A DNA stretch of 46,338 nt from UBA9845 sp051889975 (GCA_051889975.1 JBJFDJ010000019.1:1-46338), one strand, 5' to 3'; shown: positions 8,694 to 17,517, counted from the stretch's first letter. Numbers and translations: made by a program. Notes: generated by a model not told the origin, from the letters alone.

Positions 8694-9758
8694 TTATTTT
8701 CCCAATTTTTTAACTTTTTTATCATTTTGCGTTGCTAATTGATTGTTGTTTGTTTGTGACTGATTTTCGTCATTTTGATTTGAATATTTTTTTATTGCGT
8801 CTTCAATCATTTGGTTTGTGTTTTTGCTTATATAAATTATCTTTTTAATAAAACTCTTAAATTCTTGGTTTGCATAGTATCCATCTTCAACAAACATTTT
8901 TGTTTTGTTGTCTGCAAGATACAAATCATCAATTTCACAATGTTTTACAAAATTGACAACATTCACAAAAATCTGACAAAAATCATTGCCTTCAAATAAC
9001 TTATTTGGAACATTATAAAGCAAATGTTCAACAAATAATGACTTTTTGCTTAAATATTTGTTTGACATTTCGGTTAAAACTAACTCTAATTCCAGCATTT
9101 TTATGAGTTTGCATAGTAGTATATAATTGCCATTTGTTTGGTTGTTTTTTGTTAATATGTTCTTTGTTATATCTCGGCTATATTCTGCTGTTGACAAGCC
9201 ATATTTTTTAAATTCAAACAAACCGTCTTCAAACTCATACACAACTGAAATAACTGCCAAAATTTGAAGTTCATCTTTTGTGTGAAATCTAACAAATACA
9301 ACATTGTTTTTAAAATAAACAACATCATCTTCGCCCAAATATTTTTGCATTTGATTCATAATTGTTTTGGCGGCATCAAAACTTGTGACAACTTGTTCTT
9401 GATTGGAACTGCCACTTAAAATATTTTGATATACATTTTTTATTGAAGAACTGCTGTTTTTTTTGTGTTTTTTATAGCTTAAATTTTCTTGTCTTTGTTG
9501 GGCTTCACGAGAAAGTATTTTTTCTTTGTCTCCATGCAAAACAACATAAAATTCCATTGGCTCAACAAGTTGATAATTGCTTTTTATGTGATAACTGCCA
9601 TATGACATAACTTCTGTTTTTGCTGGCAAAAAATCTCTTGCAATTTCATTTAATGCATTTAACACATCTTCATAGCAACGGTCTGCAATTTTGTCATATT
9701 GCTCGCCATAAAACTTTAAAGTGTCAAATAAATAATCCATTGAATCTTTACTAATCAT
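8694..9758 (-). CDS. Orphan protein resembling a nucleotidyltransferase (CD-NTase-like) with degenerate active site
   Basis: Unassigned 354-aa protein. A GS pair (G54-S55) followed about 12 residues later by the hydrophobic strand MEFYVVL resembles the GS...DxD core of the nucleotidyltransferase fold, and residues 239-255 (KSLFVEHLLYNVPNKLF) resemble the conserved C-terminal helix segment of CD-NTase-like proteins. The expected Asp pair is replaced by P67/E69 and no third Asp is evident in the strand near residue 168, so catalysis is doubtful. A lysine/serine-rich insert lies at 95-120 and an Asn/Gln tail at the C-terminus. No effector, Cap2/Cap3 or toxin gene is beside it. Ribosome-binding site GGTGAAG. 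The fold call is tentative. Confidence 0.45.
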   Translation of the reverse strand: MISKDSMDYLFDTLKFYGEQYDKIADRCYEDVLNALNEIARDFLPAKTEVMSYGSYHIKSNYQLVEPMEFYVVLHGDKEKILSREAQQRQENLSYKKHKKNSSSSIKNVYQNILSGSSNQEQVVTSFDAAKTIMNQMQKYLGEDDVVYFKNNVVFVRFHTKDELQILAVISVVYEFEDGLFEFKKYGLSTAEYSRDITKNILTKNNQTNGNYILLCKLIKMLELELVLTEMSNKYLSKKSLFVEHLLYNVPNKLFEGNDFCQIFVNVVNFVKHCEIDDLYLADNKTKMFVEDGYYANQEFKSFIKKIIYISKNTNQMIEDAIKKYSNQNDENQSQTNNNQLATQNDKKVKKLGK

Positions 9759-9802
9759 AACTTCACCTATTGTGCTGAAATTTTAAATTATTTTAAATAA
9801 AT

Positions 9803-9831
9803 ATTCTACAATAAAAACTTAAATAAAACAA
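9803..9831 (-). promoter_or_regulatory. Promoter of the nucleotidyltransferase-like gene
   Basis: Minus-strand TTGTTT (9826-9831), 17-bp spacer, TAGAAT (9803-9808). Confidence 0.45.
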
Positions 9832-9930
9832 TTTTGTAAAAACAAAAATCTTCCTTATAGCTAAATTTTATTATTTATTATAAAATATGTCAACCTTTAA
9901 ACTTTGTTATTTACAAAATATCATTATTTA

Positions 9931-9959
9931 TTGAAATGAAAATAGTTTTATGTTATAAT
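9931..9959 (+). promoter_or_regulatory. Tyrosine recombinase promoter, leaderless
   Basis: TTGAAA (9931-9936), 17-bp spacer, TATAAT (9954-9959), then six bases to the ATG at 9966. This overlaps and rules out an upstream in-frame start at 9936. Confidence 0.8.
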
Positions 9960-9965
9960 GTAAAC

Positions 9966-11006
9966 ATGAGCAACTATTTTACAGAACGAGATTTAAAAAA
10001 TTTAGAAAAAATCAAGCAACTACAAAAAAAATTACCTGATTGTTGCAGGGACTTTTTGCTTGGCATAGAAAGTAATTCGTCAGTTTTGACAAGGCGTGCC
10101 TATTGCTATGATATGTTAACTTTTTTTAATTTTTTAAAGACAGAATGCCCTAAGTTTGAAGAAAAAAAAGTTGTAAATTTCACTTATGAAGATTTAAACA
10201 AAGTGACCGATAGAGACATCGAGCATTATTTAAGTTATTTAAGTGGTTTTAAACGCGAAGATGGCAAAACATATACAAACAGTGAAAAAACAAAATCTCG
10301 CAAGTTTGCGTGCATAAGGGCTATGTTTAAGTTTTTTTACAAAAAAAATTACATAAATCAAAATGTGACAGAAAAAGTAACCCCACCAAAAACACATGAA
10401 AAAGAAATTATAAGGCTTGAAGTTGATGAAGTTGCAAACTTGCTAGACTATGTTGAAAATGGTGACAAATTAACAAAGATGCAACAATCATTTCACGAGC
10501 ACACAGCAAAGCGCGATGTTGCCATTTTAACCTTGTTTTTGGGCACAGGCATAAGAATTAGCGAACTTGTTGGATTGGATTTGACCGATATAGATTTTAA
10601 CCAAAAAGGCTTTACGATAACCCGAAAAGGTGGAAATCGTGTTATTTTGTATTTTGGCGAAGAAGTTGAAAAGGCATTGCAAGAATACTTAAAAGTGCGC
10701 AATCAAAACAAACATGTCAGCAAAGACGAAAAAGCATTATTTTTGTCACTTCAAAACAAAAGAATGAGTGTTAGAGCTGTTGAGTTATTGGTTAAAAAAT
10801 ATAGCAAATTAGTAACAAACTTAAAGCACATCACTCCACACAAATTGCGTAGCACATACGGAACAAATCTTTACAAGGAAACGGGCGACATCTATGTTGT
10901 TGCCGATGTTCTTGGTCATAAAGATGTAAACACCACCAAAAAATACTATGCTGCCATAACTGATGACATAAGACGCAGTGTTGCAAACAAAGTTAAATTA
11001 AGATAA
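9966..11006 (+). CDS. Tyrosine recombinase/integrase (Xer-like)
   Basis: Site-specific DNA recombinase of 346 aa. The N-terminal SAM-like core-binding domain covers about residues 25-140 and the catalytic domain about 150-340. The catalytic set is complete: R197 in GTGIRISEL, K221 in TRKGGN, H292-x-x-R295 in HKLRST, H318 in LGHKD and the nucleophile at Y327 or Y328. It is somewhat longer than typical XerC/XerD (about 300 aa). It lies directly upstream of lexA. No att sites, transposition genes or cargo are seen, so it reads as a chromosomal recombinase rather than an integrated element. Start chosen by promoter position: a 9936 start would sit inside the promoter. Confidence 0.88.
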   Translation: MSNYFTERDLKNLEKIKQLQKKLPDCCRDFLLGIESNSSVLTRRAYCYDMLTFFNFLKTECPKFEEKKVVNFTYEDLNKVTDRDIEHYLSYLSGFKREDGKTYTNSEKTKSRKFACIRAMFKFFYKKNYINQNVTEKVTPPKTHEKEIIRLEVDEVANLLDYVENGDKLTKMQQSFHEHTAKRDVAILTLFLGTGIRISELVGLDLTDIDFNQKGFTITRKGGNRVILYFGEEVEKALQEYLKVRNQNKHVSKDEKALFLSLQNKRMSVRAVELLVKKYSKLVTNLKHITPHKLRSTYGTNLYKETGDIYVVADVLGHKDVNTTKKYYAAITDDIRRSVANKVKLR

Positions 11007-11091
11007 GTATTTTTTCTTATGTGACAAATAAATTATATTAAGGTTTTTTAATAAAACTAAAAAAATAAGATAAGAATAAATTGAGATAATT

Positions 11092-11131
11092 AGAACAAAT
11101 GTTTGACATTTGCTCTTTTTGTTGTTATAAT
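11092..11131 (+). promoter_or_regulatory. lexA promoter with LexA (SOS) box
   Basis: Consensus promoter TTGACA (11103-11108), 17-bp spacer, TATAAT (11126-11131). AGAACAAATGTTTG (11092-11105) matches 13 of 14 positions of the Firmicute SOS box CGAACRNRYGTTYG and overlaps the -35 box, which predicts autorepression. Confidence 0.88.
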
Positions 11132-11162
11132 ATCAATAATAATTTTGTTTTGGAGATATTTT

Positions 11163-11792
11163 ATGCGCAATTTAGAAAATAACTTAAAAGCACTTATGGA
11201 TTATATTGTAACTTTTAACGCCGAAAATGGATATTTGCCAAGCGTGCGCGAAATGGCAAATCATGTGGGCATAAAAAGCACTTCTACAATTAACTATTAT
11301 ATTAATATTTTAGAACAACGAAATCTCATAAAACGAAACACCCAAAACAAAGCGCGTGCATTTGAAATATTAAACAGTCAAAAACCTTTATCTCAAACAA
11401 TTCAATCAAATTATTGTTTAACAAATATTCCACTCGTTGGAACAATAACTGCAGGCAAGCCAATTTTGGCAGTTGAAAACATAGATTCGCAGTTTGAGTT
11501 ATCTGCCGATTTGTTTGGCACAGGAGATTTGTTTATGCTCAAAGTAAGTGGCGAAAGTATGATAAATGCTGGCATTTTTGATGGTGACTTGATTGTTGTG
11601 CACAAACAACAAACAGCTGAAAATGGAGAAATTGTTGCAGCATTAATTGACGACAGCGCAACTGTAAAAAGATTTTACAAAGAAGAAAACCGCATTCGTT
11701 TGCAACCAGAAAATCCAACAATGAGCCCAATTTATGCCGACAATGTAACCATTCTTGGAAAGGTCGTTGGGCTTATACGAAAGATGAGATAA
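11163..11792 (+). CDS. lexA: LexA repressor
   Basis: SOS transcription repressor that self-cleaves when RecA is activated. The 209-aa protein has an N-terminal winged helix (about residues 1-70), the cleavage site A97-G98 (GTITAGKP), catalytic S132 (GESM) and K169 (ATVKR). The ATG at 11163 has a GGAG site at 11152-11155 and fits the family's usual length; a longer in-frame reading from TTG at 11103 would begin inside the -35 box. Its promoter contains an SOS box, so it should repress itself. Confidence 0.96.
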   Translation: MRNLENNLKALMDYIVTFNAENGYLPSVREMANHVGIKSTSTINYYINILEQRNLIKRNTQNKARAFEILNSQKPLSQTIQSNYCLTNIPLVGTITAGKPILAVENIDSQFELSADLFGTGDLFMLKVSGESMINAGIFDGDLIVVHKQQTAENGEIVAALIDDSATVKRFYKEENRIRLQPENPTMSPIYADNVTILGKVVGLIRKMR

Positions 11793-11828
11793 AAACCAGC
11801 AAACAAGTCAAAACAATATTAAAACAAA

Positions 11829-11870
11829 AAAAGAGAATTTTACTTAAAAAGTAAGTTCTCTTTTATTTTT
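11829..11870. terminator. Bidirectional terminator between lexA and rluB
   Basis: AGAGAA and TTCTCT arms (11832-11837, 11855-11860) with further pairing inside; a T-run follows on the plus strand and an A-run precedes it, so it can serve both convergent genes. Confidence 0.8.
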
Positions 11871-11939
11871 TAGTTTTTTTAAACACGAGAATAATATCAG
11901 TTTTTTTCTTTGTCAACAAACTGATTTTAGTGAAGTTTT

Positions 11940-12641
11940 TTACAAACTCTTTAAATAATCAATTTCTTTTTGTTTTAGCGGGCGATACTCTCCCCTATTT
12001 AAGCCTGTCATTTCAAAGTCGGCAATTTTTATGCGTTTTAAATACACAACTTTTTTGCCAACAGTTTCAAACATTTTTCTTATTTCTCTGTTTCTGCCTT
12101 CATAAATCGTTACTTGCATTTTGGTTTTGCCAAATTGCTTTTCTTTTATGGCAATTTTGCAAGGGCGAAGTTTATAGTTATCAATTACAACGCCACTTTC
12201 AAGTTTTCTTATGGCACTTTCATTAATGTCACCTAAAATACTAACTACATAAGTTTTGCTTATCAAATTTTTAGGGTGAGTTAGTTTGTTCATCAAGTCG
12301 CCATCATTTGTTAATAACAGCATTCCTTCGCTGTCATAATCAAGACGTCCAACAGGAAAAATCCTTGCATCAGTTTTAATTAAATCTGTTACAACTCTTC
12401 TGCCCCTGTCATCTTTAACTGAACTTATGTAACCTTTGGGCTTGTTTAAAATGTAATATTCTAAATCTTCAACTTGGCTAACAATTTTGTTATCTAATTT
12501 AACAACATCATCTGGCTTAACAATGTATGCCAAATTTGTTTGAACTATATCATTAATTAAAACTCTGCCTGATGTGATAAGTTCTTCTGCTTTTCTTCTG
12601 CTGGCAACTCCACAACTTGCCAAAAATTTGTTAATTCTCAT
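11940..12641 (-). CDS. rluB: Pseudouridine synthase, RluB/RsuA family
   Basis: Makes pseudouridine in rRNA. The 233-aa protein has an N-terminal S4 RNA-binding domain (RINKFLASCGVASRRKAEELI) and a catalytic domain with the GRLDYDSEGMLLLTNDG motif containing the catalytic Asp. The GRNREIRKMFE motif is typical of the RluB/RluE/RluF/RsuA group. The ATG starts one base after the dacF stop codon, indicating one operon. In many Clostridia spmA and spmB lie between dacF and rluB; both are absent here. Confidence 0.94.
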   Translation of the reverse strand: MRINKFLASCGVASRRKAEELITSGRVLINDIVQTNLAYIVKPDDVVKLDNKIVSQVEDLEYYILNKPKGYISSVKDDRGRRVVTDLIKTDARIFPVGRLDYDSEGMLLLTNDGDLMNKLTHPKNLISKTYVVSILGDINESAIRKLESGVVIDNYKLRPCKIAIKEKQFGKTKMQVTIYEGRNREIRKMFETVGKKVVYLKRIKIADFEMTGLNRGEYRPLKQKEIDYLKSL

Positions 12642-12642
12642 T

Positions 12643-13800
12643 CTACGACCAATTTTCTAAAATATCTTTTAACTTTTGTGAATAGTCTTTTTCTTCCACT
12701 GCTTCCATAGTATAAATTTTTGTTGAAAAAATCAAGTCATTATCTAAATAAATTTTAAATTCTCCAATTTCACTATCTTTTTCTAGTGGACTTTCAATAA
12801 ATTCTGGCAAAATGACCTTTGTGTTTATCTTGCTAATTTCATTTTGCTTTAATGGATAGTTACAACTATTTTTTGTATATGTTTTAACACTTTCCACATT
12901 GCAATTTTTTACGGGCAAACTTTCTATGTATTTATTTGCTTCTAACAGGTTAATTTTTGAGTAATTTTCAAAACTCTTTTCCAAAATGGCTTTGCTGTCT
13001 TCAAACATATTTGGGCAGTTTAAAACAACGCATATCAAACGCATATTGTTGCGCATAACACTTGTTACGCAACATCTTAACGCATTATCTGTAAACCCGG
13101 TTTTAACGCCTTCACAACCCAACATATCTTCTTGCAGAAGTTTGTGTTTATTTCGCAAAAATCTGTTTTGCCCTTGAATGTTTGAAGGTATTTGAGCAAA
13201 TTTTGTTTTTACAATTTCTCTAAAACTTTCGTTTTCCATTGCCTTTGCAGTTATTTTTGCAAGGTCATATGCCGAAGTGTAATGCGTTTTGCTATCTAGC
13301 CCATGTGGATTGTCAAAATGCGTGTTATGTAATCCCAAATCTTCAACTTTTTTGTTCATCAAGTCAACAAAATTTTGCAAACTACCGTTGCCAACCTTGT
13401 ATGCAATTGCAAGAGATGCATCGTTGCCACTTGCAAGCATAAGCCCAAGCAACAGATGTCTCATAGAAAGATGTTCATCTTTTCGCAAATAAATGCTTGT
13501 GCCTTCAATTCCAACTGCCCTATTATCTATGGCAAAAATTTCATCTAAATTGCTAGTGTTTTCTATTGCCACAAGTGCTGTCATAATCTTTGTTGTGCTT
13601 GCCATTGCAAGTTGTGCATCTTTGTTTTTTTCATATAGCACTCTGCCACTTTCACTTTCCAAAACAACCATCGCTTTTGCATTTAAGTCGATTTCACTAC
13701 CCGACACCATTTGCACCTTGCTTGGCAATATTATGCTTGAAAAATATATAACCGCTATAAGCAAAAAACACAAAATTAAACTTAGATATTGTTTTTTCAT
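12643..13800 (-). CDS. dacF: D-alanyl-D-alanine carboxypeptidase (DacF type)
   Basis: Penicillin-binding protein that trims the terminal D-Ala of peptidoglycan stem peptides. The 385-aa protein has an N-terminal signal/anchor (residues 5-25), the S68-T-T-K71 active-site tetrad, S124-G-N126 and K233-T-G235, then a PBP5-like C-terminal domain. The ribosome-binding site is AGGAGA just before the ATG. Its place after ytfJ and before rluB is the usual sporulation-linked dacF locus. Confidence 0.94.
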   Translation of the reverse strand: MKKQYLSLILCFLLIAVIYFSSIILPSKVQMVSGSEIDLNAKAMVVLESESGRVLYEKNKDAQLAMASTTKIMTALVAIENTSNLDEIFAIDNRAVGIEGTSIYLRKDEHLSMRHLLLGLMLASGNDASLAIAYKVGNGSLQNFVDLMNKKVEDLGLHNTHFDNPHGLDSKTHYTSAYDLAKITAKAMENESFREIVKTKFAQIPSNIQGQNRFLRNKHKLLQEDMLGCEGVKTGFTDNALRCCVTSVMRNNMRLICVVLNCPNMFEDSKAILEKSFENYSKINLLEANKYIESLPVKNCNVESVKTYTKNSCNYPLKQNEISKINTKVILPEFIESPLEKDSEIGEFKIYLDNDLIFSTKIYTMEAVEEKDYSQKLKDILENWS

Positions 13801-13808
13801 ATACTCTC

Positions 13809-14171
13809 CTATTTTAATTTGCTTGTTATGTTTTCTACAATCTTAACAATCTCTTCAAAAGTATTTTTGTGGTCCATGGTAACAAGTTTGATGTTTTTGC
13901 CACTGCCAATTAAAAACCCAACAGGATTAATACTAAAACCTGCCGTAGAACCACCAGCAAAGGGATATTGTTTTTGCTCATTTTTTGGTGGAATGTTTTG
14001 GGAGTATTCGCCACCACCGGCAACAAAGCCAACACTTACCTTTGTGATAGGTATTATCATTGTTCCGTCTATACAATTAATTGGCTTGCCGATAATTGTA
14101 TCTACATCAATGATTTTTTTAATTTTTTCAATGGCTTGCTCCATTAAGTTTTCTATTTTGTTGTCTTGCAT
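13809..14171 (-). CDS. ytfJ: Sporulation protein YtfJ (GerW family)
   Basis: Small (120 aa) GerW-family protein needed for proper spore germination in Bacillus. The glycine-rich core (VSVGFVAGGGEY, PFAGGSTAGFSINPVGFLI) is diagnostic. A GGAGC ribosome-binding site precedes the ATG at 14171. The gene overlaps the upstream DUF2953 gene by 44 nt, a close coupling, and is followed by dacF eight bases later. Confidence 0.93.
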   Translation of the reverse strand: MQDNKIENLMEQAIEKIKKIIDVDTIIGKPINCIDGTMIIPITKVSVGFVAGGGEYSQNIPPKNEQKQYPFAGGSTAGFSINPVGFLIGSGKNIKLVTMDHKNTFEEIVKIVENITSKLK

Positions 14172-14772
14172 TTTTTTTGCTCCTTTTAAGTTTAATTTTA
14201 GATGTCAATTTTGCTTCTAAATAACTCCAAATCAAATCATAAATACTCATAGATAGTTTTGCCTTTACAGCAAATTTTATTACATTTTTTTTGTAATTTG
14301 GGTATATTTTTGAAACAAACTCCACTTCATTTTTTTTAGTTCTTAAAAAAGAATAAAGACTTTTTGTAATTATATCAAAATAGCCACAAATCATAGATGT
14401 TAAAAATGCATCGTCCTTAAAGCCAAAATTTAAAAAAACTGACAAACTTTTAAAATAAGTTTTTTTGAATAATATTGTTTGAAAGTTGTTGTATTCTTCA
14501 ATTGTTTGCTCATTGAATTCAAGTGGCATATAAAAGTTTTTGCCCTTTTTGTTTGTCAACTGTAAATAATCCAAATGAAAACGCAATGTAAAATCTAATA
14601 CTTTTATGTTAAGAAATTTTAGCTCCAATTTTCCGCAGTTTTTTTTAATGTTAAAAGACAATTTTGCATTGATTGTTAATTGCAAAACAAATATTAGCAA
14701 CAAAAGCAAAAGTATTGTAAAAAGTGGGTTCACCATATCTATATTATTGATTAAACGATTTTTTTTATACAT
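14128..14772 (-). CDS. DUF2953 membrane protein (YtfI-like)
   Basis: Uncharacterised 214-aa protein with one N-terminal membrane helix (about residues 14-35) and a basic C-terminus. It pairs with ytfJ, as ytfI does in Bacillus, which supports the family call and a role in sporulation. The start is uncertain: ATG 14772 and TTG 14787 are in frame and neither has a clear ribosome-binding site. It begins just after the scpB terminator, so it probably heads the ytfJ-dacF-rluB operon, though I see no clear promoter. Confidence 0.7.
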   Translation of the reverse strand: MYKKNRLINNIDMVNPLFTILLLLLLIFVLQLTINAKLSFNIKKNCGKLELKFLNIKVLDFTLRFHLDYLQLTNKKGKNFYMPLEFNEQTIEEYNNFQTILFKKTYFKSLSVFLNFGFKDDAFLTSMICGYFDIITKSLYSFLRTKKNEVEFVSKIYPNYKKNVIKFAVKAKLSMSIYDLIWSYLEAKLTSKIKLKRSKKNARQQNRKLNGASH

Positions 14773-14805
14773 AATAAAACAGCCCAAAGGTTAACTTTTA
14801 ACAAT

Positions 14806-14828
14806 AAAAAAAGGACATTGAAATGTCC
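14806..14828 (-). terminator. Terminator of the scpA-scpB operon
   Basis: GGACATT (14813-14819) pairs with AATGTCC (14822-14828); on the minus strand a run of seven T follows. Confidence 0.88.
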
Positions 14829-14870
14829 CTTAAAAATAAAGCCTGCTTGTGCAAATTAACAAGCTAATAT

Positions 14871-15827
14871 TTATTTTTCTATGTCTGTGTTATCTTCTAA
14901 CAAACTGTAATCTATTCCAGTGCTAGAACTTAAATTATCATCAGTGTTAAAGTGTGAATTGTCATCAATCAAATCTTCCAAAGGTGTATCTTGCAATTTT
15001 TCTTCATTTTTCAATTTAACTTCATCTTTTGATTTTGCCTTGTTCTGCAATTTTGTTTCTTTTTGCAATTTAACTTCGCTTTGCAAAATTTCACTTGCTA
15101 ATTCATTTTTATTTTGATTTGCTTGGTTTTGAGTTTTTAAATCTGTTGTGTTATGTAAAGAATTATTTGTCTGCTTGTTTTCTTGTGCATTCAAATTATT
15201 TTCAACATTTTCACTTGTGGTTTGATTATTGTCATTTTGACTTTGAGCGTTTTCTTCATCGTCAGGTATTTCAAACTCGTTATACAAGTGATTGTTTTGC
15301 AATTTTAACTCTTCAACATTTTTCATTATTTCGCTGTAATCTGGCAACTCGTCCAAACTGTTTATGCCAAAGTGGCGCAAAAACAAATCAGTCGTTCCAA
15401 AAAGCAAAGGTTTGCCAACTGCATCTTTTCTGCCAACTACTTCAATCAACTTGTAGTTAAGCAAAGTTTGCAAGGCATAGTCGCTGTTTGTCCCTCTTAT
15501 ATCTTGCACATCAATTCTGGTCACAGGTTGCTTGTATGCCACAATAGCCATAACTTCCAAAGTTGCTTTTGTTAGTTGTCGTTCTCGTATTGGATTTAAC
15601 ACAACAGAAACATCGTCAGCAAATTTTGGATTTCCGCAAAGTTGAAGTTTGTCCTTGTATGTTATAAAAGTTATGCCACAATTATCATCATATCTTTTAC
15701 GCAAAACTTCTATTGCTTTATCTAATTGTTTTGGTGTAACTTGCAATTTTTCCATAATAACACCTTTATCAACACCATCACCCGACAAAAACAAAATGCC
15801 CTCTAAAATTTTGTCCAAATTATCCAT
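14871..15827 (-). CDS. scpB: Segregation and condensation protein B with long C-terminal tail
   Basis: Winged-helix subunit of the SMC-ScpAB condensin complex. The conserved core covers about residues 1-180 (ILFLSGDGV, RQLTKATLEVMAIVAYKQPVTR, IRGTNSDYALQTLL, GRKDAVGKPLLFGTT). The remaining 140 residues are Asn/Gln-rich and then a Lys/Leu-rich repetitive tail, making it much longer than usual ScpB (about 190 aa). The ATG at 15827 overlaps the scpA stop by 8 nt (ATGGATAA) and has AAAGGGG upstream, so it is preferred to an in-frame start seven codons earlier. Confidence 0.93.
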   Translation of the reverse strand: MDNLDKILEGILFLSGDGVDKGVIMEKLQVTPKQLDKAIEVLRKRYDDNCGITFITYKDKLQLCGNPKFADDVSVVLNPIRERQLTKATLEVMAIVAYKQPVTRIDVQDIRGTNSDYALQTLLNYKLIEVVGRKDAVGKPLLFGTTDLFLRHFGINSLDELPDYSEIMKNVEELKLQNNHLYNEFEIPDDEENAQSQNDNNQTTSENVENNLNAQENKQTNNSLHNTTDLKTQNQANQNKNELASEILQSEVKLQKETKLQNKAKSKDEVKLKNEEKLQDTPLEDLIDDNSHFNTDDNLSSSTGIDYSLLEDNTDIEK

Positions 15828-16821
15828 TAAAATTTTCCCCTTTAACAATTTCTATATCTCCAAACATTTCTGTTTGAGTAACATTTATAATTTGCAATTT
15901 AAGTAGTTCTAGCATTGCCATAAATAGTGTTATTATCTCGCCACGCGTGAAATCATTTCCCACCATATTATAAAAACTAATTTTATCAACACCCGATAGC
16001 AAAGTTTTAATTTCAAAAATCTTGTCTTCAACTGTCCAGCGGTCTTTTTCAATTGTTCTGTTTTCTTCTGCAACTTCACGCACAACCGCTTTTGTCATCA
16101 AGTTTTTAAAGGCTTCTATCAACCCTTCAATTTTCATTTGTGTTAAAACATTTCTAAAATCGCCAACCTTGTCGTCTGGCTGTTTATACATCAAATTTAC
16201 AACTTCTTGACCCTTCATTTTTTCACTTGCTTCTTTATACATCTTGTATTCTTTAAGTCGTTGCAACAAAAGCCATTCTGGGTCATTTTCATCTACCACT
16301 TTTTCTTGTTCTTGTGGAATTAATGATTTTGATTTAATTTCAACCAAAGTAGCCGCCACTTCAATAAACTCTGCTGCCATTTCCATGTCAACGGTGTCCA
16401 AATCACTCATATAACTTAAATATTGCTCTGTTACACTGGCAAGTTTTATGTTTTGAATTTCCAATTTGCTGTCTTTAATTAAAAACAAAAGCAAATCAAG
16501 TGGACCTTCAAAATTTGAAAGTTTAACCTTATACATATCACTGCCAGCAAACTTATTTAAATAATTTTCTGTAACTTTTATTTCGCCAACATCAATATTG
16601 TTTGATTCTTGCAACTCTTTAACATCAATTTTGTTCTCTTGCATTTCTTTAAGTTGCTCACTTATGATGTTGTTGATGATTCGTGTAACATTTGCCCTTG
16701 CTTTTTTAACTTCGGGTGACTCTTCCACTGCCAAAGTGTTTGTTTCTTCACCATCGTTAGCCAAGTTGTTTGCTCTTTCAAACAATGTTTTTTCAAACTC
16801 ATTTTCAAAATTTTCTTTCAT
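15820..16821 (-). CDS. scpA: Segregation and condensation protein A with N-terminal extension
   Basis: Kleisin subunit of SMC-ScpAB. The normal ScpA start block (MYKVKLSNFEGPLDLLLFLI) begins only at residue 96; before it lies an acidic, helix-prone extension. The long start is favoured because its ATG directly follows the TAG stop of the upstream M50 gene with no spacer, while the internal Met lacks a ribosome-binding site; neither is certain. A normal ScpA C-terminal winged helix ends the protein (333 aa). Confidence 0.9.
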   Translation of the reverse strand: MKENFENEFEKTLFERANNLANDGEETNTLAVEESPEVKKARANVTRIINNIISEQLKEMQENKIDVKELQESNNIDVGEIKVTENYLNKFAGSDMYKVKLSNFEGPLDLLLFLIKDSKLEIQNIKLASVTEQYLSYMSDLDTVDMEMAAEFIEVAATLVEIKSKSLIPQEQEKVVDENDPEWLLLQRLKEYKMYKEASEKMKGQEVVNLMYKQPDDKVGDFRNVLTQMKIEGLIEAFKNLMTKAVVREVAEENRTIEKDRWTVEDKIFEIKTLLSGVDKISFYNMVGNDFTRGEIITLFMAMLELLKLQIINVTQTEMFGDIEIVKGENFNG

Positions 16822-17495
16822 CTAAAATACCCACTTCCAAAACTCAATAAAAGGTGTTGCAACAAAATTTGTAACAAAACCCAAAGTATAACTAACTGCC
16901 GAAGTTAAAACAAGCAACAATAAAATAATACTACCATACTTTTCCATAAAAACAATAAATTTGTTTCTCGTCTTTGACAAGGAGCAAATTAAGTTAAAAC
17001 CATCTAGTGGAAAAATAGGCAACAAATTAAACACTGCCAAATTTATGTTTACAATTATTAAAATATAAAACAACTCAACAAAAAAGTAAACAAGATAATA
17101 CCAAAAAGTCCCTGCTTGTGTGTTTATGCCAAGCAAAAGCACATATATGCCAGCACCAAAAAAAGCAATGAAAATATTTGCAACAATACCTGCAATTGAT
17201 GTCAAAAAAATACCTTTGTTGTATTCTTTAAATTTAAGTGGATTGATTGGCACAGGCTTTGCCCAACCAAAACCAAAAAACAAAAGAGACAAAAAACCAA
17301 AGATGTCAAAATGAGCAAATGGATTTAAAGTAAGTCTGCCCATATTTTTTGCCGTTGCATCGCATCGCCTTGATTGTAAGCGACAATGCCATGTGAAAAT
17401 TCGTGTGCCGAAATGCTAAATGCAATGGCAACAACAAACGCTAAAATATAGATAAGTGAATTGACATCAAAACTGCCACGCAAAACATCTATCAT
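16822..17495 (-). pseudogene. Site-2 protease family M50 gene with 5-bp duplication frameshift
   Basis: Zinc membrane protease of the YwhC/SpoIVFB-like group, broken into two frames. The first frame starts at ATG 17495 (GGAGGTG at 17498-17504) and holds the HEFSH zinc motif; the second resumes at MGRLTLNPFAHFD and holds the NLLPIFPLDG motif. A tandem GCATC-GCATC (17357-17366) sits at the break; removing one copy restores GDATAKNMGRL, the expected family sequence, and a 222-aa protein. All other motifs are intact, so it is either a recent mutation, a reversible slippage site or an assembly error. It heads the scpA-scpB operon. Confidence 0.85.
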
Positions 17496-17517
17496 AGCAC
17501 CTCCACACAATATATTT

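Noticed and set aside
8694..9758. CBASS defence system
   Set aside because: No effector or accessory gene nearby and the presumed active site is lost.
9936..9965. Earlier ATG start for the tyrosine recombinase
   Set aside because: The interval contains the promoter -35 end, spacer and -10 box.
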